From Hemileia vastatrix (Eukaryota > Basidiomycota > Pucciniomycetes > Pucciniales > Zaghouaniaceae), in contig JASXTE010000002.1 of assembly GCA_030280995.1 (NCBI GenBank), positions 5,081,683 to 5,145,682 on the forward strand: a DNA stretch of 64,000 nucleotides, read 5' to 3'. Shown one piece after another: positions 54,749-64,000 of this stretch. The translations under genes were made by a program, and so were the position numbers. Every line of letters begins with the position of its first letter. Within the stretch, counting starts at the first letter, position 1. The notes under the pieces were generated by a model. The model was given only the letters and a program-made list of their open reading frames with translations, did not search any database and had not been told where the DNA came from.

Positions 54749-57700
54749 CCCCCAATGGTGTTGTGTACTGACAACGGTTCGCATTTGCGTCGTCAGAGAC
54801 ACCGCCATACGTGTGCCTTGTCGTGGCGTCATGCGGGAATCAGTCGTGTACACAGGCCTACCTCGGATTCTTCTCTCAGTAGTGACTCTTTTATCTCTGA
54901 CCATGAAACACCTACTTTTTCTACTTACAAAGGAAAAGATTGTGCGGATTTTATTGAGGAAGTTATACAAAGAACTAACAAAATGTCTAAATTAAAATCT
55001 GATGGATCTAACTGGCAAACCTGGGTGAAGAATTTACATATTTTTTTAACGCACTGTGTACATTCAATTAAATATATATCTAGTGCTACTTAAATTAAAG
55101 ATGACATAACAAGATGTGAGGATGAGATGAGCTGGCATGCTATCTATAACACTATTGATGAAAAACTTCAATCTTTCATTAGTGTTGGCACTACAAGCTA
55201 TAAAACATTTTCAATTCTCAGTTCCAAATTTGACAAAGCCTCTCACACTGCTCATGTGGCTCTTTTTAATGATCTCTTAAATGTTAAAAACTCTTCTTTC
55301 ACTAATGTCATGGAACATGGAGAAAAAGTGAAATCAATTTTAGAAGCAGTTAAACGTTCAGGTTTTGTTTTTGGTTTCGACAACATGGCAGCAGTTTTCA
55401 CCCAACTCTTATTACCTTCTTCAGCTATTCATCTTGCAACCAAAGCAAATCGTCATTTTGAATTACAAAAAGACATCTCTCAACCTTCCTTTAATGAGAT
55501 GATGAATGTTCTTCAAAATTATTTTATAAATTCATCTCAATCTTCCTCAAATTCCCCTACCCTTTCCCCTGCTTTTAAACTGACAACTGAACCTGAGTCT
55601 GTTTCATCTTTGGCTTTCAAAAAAGGCCGCATGGACAGTTACTGCCCTGGAAATAGAAAACATGAATATTCCTGTTTTTACTGAAAATCCTCTGAACACT
55701 TCCAGAACACTTGTCCATATGATCCCAACAGTAAAAGTTTTAATGTAGCGGTTTGGGGACAATGTGAAGCTTTTGCTCGTGACAACAAGGACTCTATGAA
55801 CCTTGTCAGAAAGGCACTGAAAAATAGGAAAGAAAACAACCAGCTCAAACTTCATCAAAACCCCGTTTAAACAAAATCAGCTGCAAAGCGCTAGATGTTC
55901 TCACTACTGCTTTGAAAGAAATGGATTTTGGTACTGATAGCTGGACTGAAGAGCAAGACAGTAAAGATTGTCAAGGTGTTTTTGATTCTGGTGCCACACA
56001 TCATGTCACTGGTAATGTACATCTTCTTTCTGACTTCAGAACTTTGGATACTCCTATTCCAGTCAAAACTGCAACTGACTCTGGTGCTGCTTTCATTGAT
56101 GGTCACGGAAACATGTTCATTAAAGGATGTGATAGAGAATTAGGTGTTTTCTATTGTGATAGGGCAAAATCCACTCTTATTTCTCCTTTTGATCTTCTAG
56201 ATAATGGCATTTCTCTTTCTTTTAATCAAAATCATGATTATGTTATTTCAAAAAAAAAAAATTATTTCTAGCTCTTAAATCTTCTGCTGGTCAAAAATGG
56301 ACAGTTGATCTAGTATATCCTTGTTCACTAGAGACCAATGTTTTTGAAATGAATTATTTTAACTCTTTATCCTCTGCTACCCTTCCTGCCCCTTTTGTTC
56401 CTCCACCCCCTTCAAAAATTCCTTATCCAACTGTGGTTCCTGACTCAATCATGGATTGGCATCGCCGTCTTGGAAACACAAGTACCAGAGTTTTGAGAAG
56501 ACTTTCCAAAAAGGGTCTCTGAAAAAATGCACCATCTTATGTCCCTTCATGCAGATTACACTGTGATGTTTGTGCTGTGTCAAAAAGCAAAAGAAAAAAC
56601 ATGTGCAAGACATTGAAGCGCACCCATGAACTCATGGATTTGATGGTTTCTGATTTAGTAGGGCCCATGATTGATGTCACTGATAGAGGTGAAGTTTATG
56701 TAGCTACCTTCAGAGAATCCTTCTCTACTTATGGGGAAGTTTTTGTCCTAAAAAAGAAGTTGGATGTTTTTGATGCTTTTATTAATTTCAAATCTCATTT
56801 AGAAAACATCACTAATCACCACTCAAAATTCTCAGAACTGAAAATGGAAAAGAATAAATGAACAATAAATTCTCTGAATACCTTTCCCAACACGGTATCC
56901 TTCATGAACACTCTATGCCTTATCACAATGAACAGAATGGAATGGCTGAAAGATTCAATGAAACCATTGGTGAAATTGCCAGAACAACCCTTAATGCATC
57001 AAATCTTCCTCCCACCTTCTGGACTTTTACTTATTTTTGGGCCTCTTTCATTCACAATAAATTACCAAATGTGAGAGTTACTGATAGTACCCCATACCAA
57101 ATCATTTTCAACAAAAAAGCGGATTTATCTCCTGTCAAAATTTTTGGTCAGTGGGCATATGTGCACATTCCAACTGAAAAAAAAACAAGAATGGAGGTCC
57201 AGGCTATGCGTTGCCGGGTTTTTGGTTTTATTGATGGTGGTAAAGGTTGGATTTTTTGGCATCCAGAGTCTAATTCTTTTGTTCAATTGGCAATGGCAAA
57301 TTTCATCCCGGAAGGGGACAAGGACAATACCAAAACTCTTACAGTTTCACATCTGGCCACATCTATTTCTAAAGTTGACCTAGCATTTATTTTGAATAAA
57401 CTTAAATTTGGCAATTTTACAGCAGAAGAAACTATTTCTACCCAAGATGTCATGGTTGATTTCATTAAAAATAATGCTTATGAACTTTCTGACCACTTAC
57501 CTCAAACTTTCAAACAGGCAATGAAGCGCCCAGACGCAGTTGAATGGAGGTCAGCTTGTCTTCAGGAATTAGACAACATGTCTAACATGAAAGTTTGGGA
57601 TATTGTTCCTCTTCCTCTGGGAAAAAGTGTCACAGGTGCCCGATGGGTTTTTGCTCTAAAAAGGGATGAATTTGGGAAATTCATCAAACACAAGGCACGA

Positions 57701-59068
57701 TATGTGGCTCAGGGTTTCAAACAGGTTGAAGGCATTGATTTTAATAACACTTTTGCTCACACAGCCACTTTTGAATCTCTGCGTCTGATCCTCACACTAG
57801 CTGCTACATACAACTGGCCAATCAAAACTTTTGATGTCACTGCAGCTTATCTCCACAGTGATATTGAAGAAGAGATTTATGTCAAGCAACCTGAGGGTTT
57901 TGAGTCTGTTAATCCAACTCATGTCTGCAAACTTAGAAAAGCTCTATATGGTACTAAGCAAGCAGCCAGGTGTTGGTGGAAACATCTCAGCAAAATTCTG
58001 GCAAATTTAGGTTACAGATCAAGCAATCAGGATGCAAGTGTATATGTGCTAGCAAAAGAGGGTTCAAAGGGAATGTTGTGGATTCATGTGGATGATGGTG
58101 TGGTTGTAGGGAGTAGTGATACGATTTTGAGAGATTTGGAAATGGATATGGGGAGTAGTTTGAAGGTGAAATGGTCTGATGGTATCTCTCCTATTGTTGT
58201 TCTAGCAGTTTCACATTGCTCCAAAGGTTTCACTATCCACCAACCGGCTCTTATCAACAAAATTCTTAATGAACACAATCCAGCTGGTCTTAACTCTTTT
58301 TCACCTTTACCAATGGGTTTTTATTTGGTGTCTTTAAAAGATAAAACTCACCCTCCGCTGGAACCTCTCAAATTTCTGTCTATTATTGGCTCTTTATCAT
58401 ATCTTGTAGCTGGATCAAGGCCTGATTTGGCGTATCCTGTCAGCTTCCTGGAACATTATGCATCAAGACCAGGTAAAGCTGAATGGGATGCGCTTAATAA
58501 TTTGCTGAGATATCTACAATTTACCAAAGACATGAAATTTCATCTTTTCCCAACAATCAATCTCAATCCATCTACAGAAGTTTATTGTGATGCTACTTGG
58601 GGTGGTGAATTTGCTAGAGCTACAGGAGGTCATGTTCTTCCACTCAAAAACTGTCTTATCTTATGGCAATCAAAGTGTCAATCAAGGGTGGCAACAGCAT
58701 CACTTCACTCAGAGTTAATGGCAATGTCAAATGCAACACATCATGCTCTTTGGATGCGTAACCTTTTACATGAAGTGGAATTGTGCCATGGTCCAACAAC
58801 TCTGTTTTGCGACAACAAAGGTGCAATTGTAGCAGCTACTGATAACCCCTCTGACAAATGTTTCAGACATTTCAACAGAGATTTCTATTTTGTGAATGAA
58901 CAAGTTCATTGGCGTGAAATTGACATTAAATGGGTATCAACTAAAGATCAAGTAGCAGATTTGTTGACAAAGAATTTGGGACCAGTTTTTTGGACAGAAA
59001 AGAGATATTTATTAGGGGTTTTCTACTTTTCTAGTTTCTATGTTTCTCCTTATTTCCTTTTCTTTTAA
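54749..59068 (+). pseudogene. Copia-3 gag (rest) and pol
   Basis: Gag continues with KSDGSNWQTWVKNLHIF and AAVFTQLLLPSS to a zinc knuckle CFY-TGA-KSSEHFQNTC. Protease is FDSGATHHVTGN (about 55985). The integrase zinc region MDWHRRLGNTS has Asn for the second His; then comes SDLVGPMIDVTDRGEVYVAT. The 736-codon frame 56858-59068 holds the end of the integrase (PYHNEQNGMAERFNETIG), the whole RT (VKTFDVT-like core, ALYGTKQAARCWWKHLSK, LWIHVDDGVVVGS at about 58090) and RNase H (EVYCDATWGGEFARATGGH, TLFCDNKGAIVAA, DLLTKNLG). Breaks: TAA 55091, TGA in the knuckle, a frame shift near 55865 and 56260, TGA after KKGL (56519) and a shift near 56850. Best preserved copia RT of the window. Confidence 0.85.
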
Positions 59069-59134
59069 TTACTTTCAAATTTCTCTACTTTTTTTTGGAA
59101 AGGGATGGTTACAGGGAAATCACTAAGAGGGGGG

Positions 59135-59312
59135 TGTTATGTGTAGTACAATAGCTTAGTGATTATTAAGTACATAAAGTGTATATAGTCTGTGGTGCAG
59201 CTGATGCGTCTAACTCCGGTTCACTCCGGACGAACCGCTGACACTGCGAACATAGGTGAGTAATGAAGAATTATCGGTTCACTCCGGACAAAGCGCTGAC
59301 ACTGCTACCATA
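59135..59312 (+). repeat. Copia-3 3' LTR with internal duplication
   Basis: It starts TGTTATGTGTAGTACAATAG and ends GCTACCATA. The unit CGGTTCACTCCGGAC through CATA occurs twice around a spacer GTGAGTAATGAAGAATTAT. The 5' LTR has one unit only. Confidence 0.85.
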
Positions 59313-59600
59313 GAGATGATAGGCAAGACAACCGCAAGCTTTCCAGAATTAGCTGCAAAAAATTCTTCTTGAAAGAACAAAGTAGTAACTCCGACTAATT
59401 TACAGTTTCTAAGCAACATATCTTAGCACCTTTCTTCTGAATATTAGGTCTACAAATCTTTCTTTATTGCTCATATCATGGATCCATTATTAGGGATCCA
59501 CCCTCAATTTTTCCTAGATCTGACATCATTAATGATTGAAGATTCAAATTTACTAACCCCAAGGTTAGTGTATTAGAAAATTAAAGTAGCCCATTTATTA

Positions 59601-60310
59601 GGGGGTGTGAAAGTTAGCAAATTCACACTTATTTAAGTATGGGGTCTGAACAAAATTCACACTTAAATTTTTCAAATCACTATCTTGTTTCAAGATGGGT
59701 GTCAAAGCTGGCGTCAAATTAGCATATTTTTTTTATACTCACAGCCACATGTTATCCTCATGAAATCATTTCCTCATTCATCTCATTGATTTGCTGGGTA
59801 ACATATTAAACACCCTCCCTCCCAGGGGAAGAGAGCAAGGGGGAAGGGGTGTTGAACAAGAGAGGGGAAAAAGAGGGGAAAAAGAGGGGAAAGAGAGAGG
59901 ATAAAGTGGGGAGGCAAATGAAAGTGGAAGGAAGTGAAAGGGAAGGGCAGCAAGAGAGAATGAGAAGGGTGGGTAGGGAAGCAAGACAAGAATATAAAAA
60001 TTTAGCAGGGGCAAGTAGCACCAGAAAGCTAATTTCAAAGTTAGCTTGTGCCAACTGGCTTCTATAATTTGAGAAACTAAGAAAAGATGAGAATGTGAAA
60101 GAGGAGGAAGATGAAAAAAAGAGAGTTTCTGGAAAGTTAGTACATTGTGAAACCAGCATTTTTTCTTGATAAATTGCAGATTTGGGTGAAATAAGTAAAT
60201 TATTTTGGTTTTGGAATACACCAATGTTGAGGCCAATGTGTTTCAAAAATTCACACTATGATAAGTGTTAATTTGGCCAAAATTGAGAATTTTTTAATAT
60301 TGACACCTCC
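59601..60310. mobile_element. H5: short non-autonomous H2-family derivative
   Basis: The left end GGGGGTGTGAAAGTTAGCAA at 59601 follows TATTA. The right end is a decayed inverse (TTGACACCTCC at about 60300-60310). Subterminal phrases (aaattcacacttaaattt; gaaataagtaaattatt; ccaatgtg) parallel the two ends of H2. The interior is a purine-rich low-complexity tract (59820-60130) with no gene. Confidence 0.6.
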
Positions 60311-60675
60311 AATTTCGTTCTATTACCAAAATTTTCAGTCATAGTAGTGAATTTCACACAAGAAAATGTTGCATTAGAGTCAAACTTTGATATATCATGA
60401 ACCAAGTGAGATATTTATTAGAGGGTATAAAAGTACTCACTTCCATTATTAGAGTTCTGCCTTTCCTTTCATACCTGAATCTAAAATTATGAATGACAGA
60501 AGATTATTATTCACTAGCCCCAGGGCTAGTGAATAGGAAGTAAGAAATAACTTATCCCAAGGGGGGAAATATGGCAACTAGATCTTGGGTACAGTTCACA
60601 TGCTGAATTGAATTAATTCAGTTTGTGAACTGAACCCAAAATCTTGTTGTCATTTTCACTGTATATTTCACCACA
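60311..60675. other. Decayed H1-family-like sequence
   Basis: It contains TTCACTAGCCCCAGGGCTAG, a hairpin like the CACTAGCCCTGGGGATAGTG near the right end of H1. No gene is seen. Confidence 0.4.
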
Positions 60676-60865
60676 CAATATAGGGGTGGACTTGCTAGCG
60701 AGTCCGCAACCTTGGACCCAAACTCACCACAGATTGAACACACATTGAGCTATCGACAAAGGAACCATACAATCAGGGATGAACACCACTCAGCAGAACA
60801 GTTTTAGGTGGGTGTTCAAGTAGAGTTCAGGTTGGGGACTTGCTAGCAAGTCCACCCCCTATATT
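60676..60865. mobile_element. Palindromic MITE of about 190 bp
   Basis: The ends CAATATAGGGGTGGACTTGC and inverse pair for about 35 bp with small differences. Each arm contains GGACTTGCTAGC(A/G)AGTCC, a perfect 18-bp palindrome in the right arm. No coding capacity. Confidence 0.65.
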
Positions 60866-61703
60866 GCATAGTGTTTGTCTTGCTCTAACAACAGAAAAAG
60901 AATGTGAGCACCTTATGGCAGGTGCCAATCTGTATCTTTGATTTTATTCAGTTTCAGCTCAGCTGTGCATTGAATATTTAGAATTCCAGCTTGTGTGGCA
61001 TCAAATCTGAGTTATTCAAGAATCACAAATGGATTGAGGGATCGGAACCTGATTATGGGTGCCAGATGTTTTTTTATAGTGTAATGTCCTTATTTCCTGT
61101 TCAAATAGTGGATCCCAGACTCATCTCATTCATGATTGATTAATCATTAAGTCACATGTTTCAAAATAAAAAATTCTCACCTTGGGTTTCTTTAGCTCTT
61201 AGTATACCTAGATTTCTGCCCTAAAACTTAAAAAAATTCTATTAGCATAACATCCCATTTAATTTTGGGTGTGTATTACTCACACCACAGGAAATTTGTA
61301 TGGGTATTTCTAGCAATACCCTTAGTTTAAAAATGTTCGTATGCTGTTGGAAAACCATTAGGAAACCAGATTTATACAAATTGAATATGAATTTTTTCAG
61401 AGATTGGACCCAGGTTGGTCCTTACTTGATTGCTACTTGATCCCAGCTTGAGAATCACTTGAACACCAGTTGAACTCAGTCTGGGAAAAACTGAATATGT
61501 GTATATGCATATGCATGTGCTATATTATATTAGATGTGCAATATTAAAAAATTTTACATGCATAATTAATATTCAACATGCATGCATGATACATATTCAA
61601 TATAAACACATAATGCATATTTAATAAGTCTGGTCAATGTAAATTCAAGATAGACAAAAAATGCAAATTTGATATGAATATATCATTGCATTATCTTGTA
61701 CAC
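60866..61703. other. No gene seen
   Basis: AT-rich sequence with repeated TGCAT/ATGCAT words near 61510-61620. Nothing else is recognised. Confidence 0.4.
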
Positions 61704-61800
61704 ATTAGGGGGTATCAAAGTCAGAATTTTGTAATTTTTTAAAAGGTATTTCACAGCACAGAAAGTAAGCCACAAACTTGACATTAATTCCCAGTAAAAA
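61704..61800. repeat. H1-family MITE terminus, interrupted by Gypsy-3
   Basis: ATTAGGGGGTATCAAAGTCAG followed by sequence matching 1480-1560. It stops where the Gypsy-3 LTR begins. Confidence 0.6.
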
Positions 61801-62976
61801 TGTCAGTGTATCTAGTTTATAAGTATGATTTAATAGTATTTATTAATGGTCCTACTACTTATTTATAAATGATTTAGTGATTAAACCTCAGCGGAAGACT
61901 AATAAAATAGTTTTTCTCAAATAAAGCTCACAATACTTGGATTTAAATGCATGCTAGTGGTGGAAAATAGATGAATATAATATAGTTATAGCTTATATAA
62001 AGATAATATCAATTTATAAAGGCTTTATAATATATTTATAAATGATAATAATTGTTTTATAATGTTTATTTGAATTTTAGTAAGTAAGTGATGTCTAATA
62101 ACTGCCAAAATCCTCCCTTACTTATACCAAAATCCACTGGAGTGCACAGACCTTCAATCCAGATGATGTCCCTGCTATCCCCGGCAATTACAGCACTGTG
62201 AGGGCCCATCACCTCCCCATGGCTTCCACTTCAAGCAGATTCAACACCTAGACCTCCAGTAAGGACCCTCTATCACAATTAATGATAACACAGACCCATA
62301 CCATAAATAGAAAATCCAGATAAAAACGGATACCGTAAAGAAACAGGTAAAATAACTCATCCAAAGAGAATATAATGAAACCCAAAGCATATAAAGGAAA
62401 CAAATGAGATTTCCGAGCCCCCAGTAGCATCCCCAAGCATCCATATTAACCCAGAAATGACCTCCCAACCCATAAATCCGTGAATATCCATCCAAGGAAG
62501 CAGATTAAGTTGTCCAAACTGAGTGTTTGCGCCTGAAATAGATGTTTATGCTTCTGTAGGAATTGTGAGTCCACTGGATATGTCCATATGACCTAAAATA
62601 AGCAGAAAAACAAAGTTTATAGGCTATTAAGAGGCTAAAACCCACTTATATACCTAAATATACATAATATACTGCATATTTCAATGAATATGAGATTTAG
62701 GTATACATATAAGCTTATGTATGTCAATAATTACTTAACATCACTTAAGATAAGTATATTATGACTCCATTAACACCTTAATAAGTATTATTAGGCTATG
62801 GATAAGCTATTTAAACTACTATATTTTATATTATAGAGTAATAATTATATATATATGTAATATAATCATATATATTATTGTTTTAACCTTATTTTTAAGA
62901 TATAAGGTTAATGTACTTAAGGTTATCTTATTTTAGGTATAAGAAATACTCAGTCCTAGGGATATCTAGGCTGGCA
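61801..62976 (-). repeat. Gypsy-3 3' LTR
   Basis: On minus it starts TGCCAGCCTAGATATCCC at 62976, similar to the Gypsy-2 LTR start, and a matching end (CTGACA on minus) is at 61801. The length of 1176 bp is an inference from these ends; the 5' LTR should lie right of the window. A G-rich purine tract precedes it. Confidence 0.6.
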
Positions 62977-63088
62977 CTCCCTCACCCAAAAAAAACAATA
63001 AAAAAATTTTAAGACATTTTAATTAAAAGTAAGGAGGGAATAGAAATTTTTTTTAATTTTCTATAATACATATACTGAATAAACAGTA

Positions 63089-63665
63089 TTATTTTGATTT
63101 AAAGTTTTTCAAGAGATTTTTAAGATCAGATATTTCATTTTCTGGAATCCAATGGTCATATTCACTTGATTTATTTTTAAATCTTAATAGATACTCAACT
63201 CCCTTTTCTTTAGTAAGGTGTCTCTTTTTAAGTATCTTTTCAATTTCCGCCTTTTCAACTATTTCTTCAGGTTGCTGTTTATGCCTTCCTGATCTTCTTG
63301 AAAATAGAGCAGTATCATTAGAATGGTATGGTTTTATAAGAGAAATAGGAAATACTGGATGTTTTCTATCATATGGTGCATATAGAATAACCTCAACAGC
63401 ATTGTTACCAACCATCTTTTTAGCTACAAAAGGTCCAATGAATTGATCCTTCAATTTAACATTACCATTTAAATTGAAATGTAGTGTAGAAATAAGGACT
63501 TCATCACCCTCTTTGAACATTTTCTCTTTATGGGATTTATCCCATCTTTTCTTCTCATACTCAAATGCCTTATTTATACATTCATGAGCATATTTTCTGC
63601 ATAATTCTTGCATCCAAAGAAAAGATTTTGTACCTGGATGGATATCCAATCTAGGTAATTTATTA
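63089..63665 (-). pseudogene. Gypsy-3 integrase C-terminus and chromodomain
   Basis: It contains the end of an integrase (SFLWMQELCRKYAHECINKA ... KMFKEGDEVLISTLHFNLNG), the GPF module (QFIGPFVAKKMVGNNAVEVI), ISLIKPYHSND and a chromodomain (AEIEKILKKRHLTKEKGVEY ... DHWIPENEISDL), ending at TAA 63089. Upstream it is cut by H4 at 63666, so the rest of pol lies beyond H4. The chromodomain is about 70% identical by eye to that of Gypsy-2. Confidence 0.82.
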
Positions 63666-64000
63666 GGGGGTGTCAGTTCTGGCAAATCCGCACTTACAAA
63701 TCCGCACTTAAATTTGACCAAATCCGCACTTAAATAAGTGCGGATTTCCAAAACACACTAGCCCCAATACTGGTGGATTTCAAAATGAAATAAGTCACTT
63801 ATTTCACTCAAATCCGCACTTTCTCAACCAAAAGTGCTGATTTCACCATCAAGTCCCATTTCACTGATTTGTCAGCATCATCCCATTCATACGCAGCACT
63901 CCGCAGCATAACACTTCATAACTCAAAACATCGTACATCACTTACATCTTAATATCATATTATATAAGAGTCATGCCTTCCTCACTTTCAAATCATGATA
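63666..64000 (+). mobile_element. H4: left end of another H2-family transposon (partial)
   Basis: GGGGGTGTCAGTTCTGGCAA follows TATTA (63661-63665). The 335 bp shown are nearly the reverse complement of the right end of H2, apart from a short extra repeat of the word aaatccgcactta. Confidence 0.8.
63973..64000 (+). CDS. Start of the H4 transposase (runs off the window)
   Basis: ATG at 63973 begins MPSSLSNHD, matching the first residues of the H2 transposase. Too little is visible to judge whether the gene is intact. Confidence 0.65.

Larger units (their letters stand above)
21035..59312 (+). mobile_element. Copia-3: Ty1/copia retrotransposon, host of most other insertions
   Basis: The 5' LTR starts TGTTATGTGTAGTACAATAG at 21035. 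It is broken by a solo LTR and by Copia-2 and resumes at 46982-47052, followed by the primer site at 47053. The coding region runs 47211-47602 and 54749-59068, broken by Gypsy-2. The 3' LTR is 59135-59312. The target duplication GAGAT is at 21030-21034 and 59313-59317. A purine tract (aagagggggg) precedes the 3' LTR. It is the outermost retrotransposon of the stack. Confidence 0.88.
20941..59355. mobile_element. MITE of the CAGCTAATCC family, split by Copia-3
   Basis: The left part (20941-21034) starts CAGCTAATCCTGGAAAGCTT. The right part (59318-59355) ends with the inverse arm AAGCTTTCCAGAATTAGCTG. Copia-3 with its GAGAT duplication lies between. Removing it gives a roughly 130-bp element like the one at 17630. 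The left TA flank is kept; the right one reads CA. Confidence 0.75.

Noticed and set aside
44364..56521. Selenocysteine at the TGA codons of Copia-2/Copia-3
   Set aside because: No SECIS-like element seen, fungi of this group are not known to make selenoproteins, and zinc-ligand Cys would not need Sec.
59780..60246. Open frames on the minus strand rich in Leu/Pro/Ser
   Set aside because: Purine-rich low-complexity interior of H5; three frames are open at once.
62241..62495. Tryptophan/tyrosine-rich minus-strand open frame as a membrane protein
   Set aside because: Lies wholly within the Gypsy-3 LTR and has no supporting context.

Overview
The window is eukaryotic and fungal. It has short introns of about 55-75 bp with CTAAC/ACTAAT-type branch sites, an AT-rich composition, very few host genes and a dense load of DNA transposons and LTR retrotransposons. 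Tet/JBP-like 2OG-Fe(II) oxygenase genes and chromodomain Ty3/gypsy elements point to a basidiomycete, most likely a rust fungus (Pucciniales). The lineage is an inference from family content, not from a marker gene. Only two host genes are well supported: an exonuclease III/APEX-type AP endonuclease at the left edge (136-932, 5' exon missing) and a three-exon gene for an unknown serine-rich protein (18514-19519, minus).

Left part (1-20.9 kb). H1 (2027-11412) is a DDE_Tnp_4/Harbinger-like transposon with GGGGGTATCAA termini and a 5-bp TATTA duplication. It carries a Myb/SANT-like gene, a Tet/JBP-like dioxygenase gene and a transposase, and is itself interrupted by a 989-bp long-TIR element (FB1a). 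H3 (11614-17272) is a second, typical PIF/Harbinger element (GAGCATC termini, TAA duplication) with a NAM-associated ORF1 relic and a transposase. Two TA-flanked MITEs and the host gene follow.

Middle part (20.9-59.4 kb). This is one nested insertion stack, resolved by matching target-site duplications. A 132-bp-class MITE is split by Copia-3 (21035-59312, duplication GAGAT). Copia-3 is split by a solo LTR (CTTAG), by Copia-2 (21330-46981, TATAG) and by Gypsy-2 (47603-54748, CCCCC). Copia-2 is split by FB1b (21530-41994, TAA). FB1b is split by Copia-1 (21583-26589, AGCGG) and Gypsy-1 (27499-41957, ACGT/ATGT). Gypsy-1 is split by H2 (30861-34610, TAATA), a relative of H1 carrying a second Tet/JBP-like gene and a truncated transposase.

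Right part (59.4-64 kb). Here lie a short H1/H2-family derivative (H5), a palindromic MITE, the 3' LTR and integrase/chromodomain end of Gypsy-3, and the start of H4, another H2-family transposon that runs off the window.

Nearly every element ORF carries one or more in-frame stops. Many look like CGA-to-TGA or CAA/CAG-to-TAA/TAG changes, as expected of methyl-cytosine deamination or RIP. The most unusual signals are the Tet/JBP genes as cargo of Harbinger-like transposons, a family of short hairpin repeats with compensatory stem changes spread through Gypsy-1, an R-region-like duplication with the same splice-donor-like spacer in three LTRs, and TGA codons at conserved cysteine positions in Copia-2 and Copia-3.
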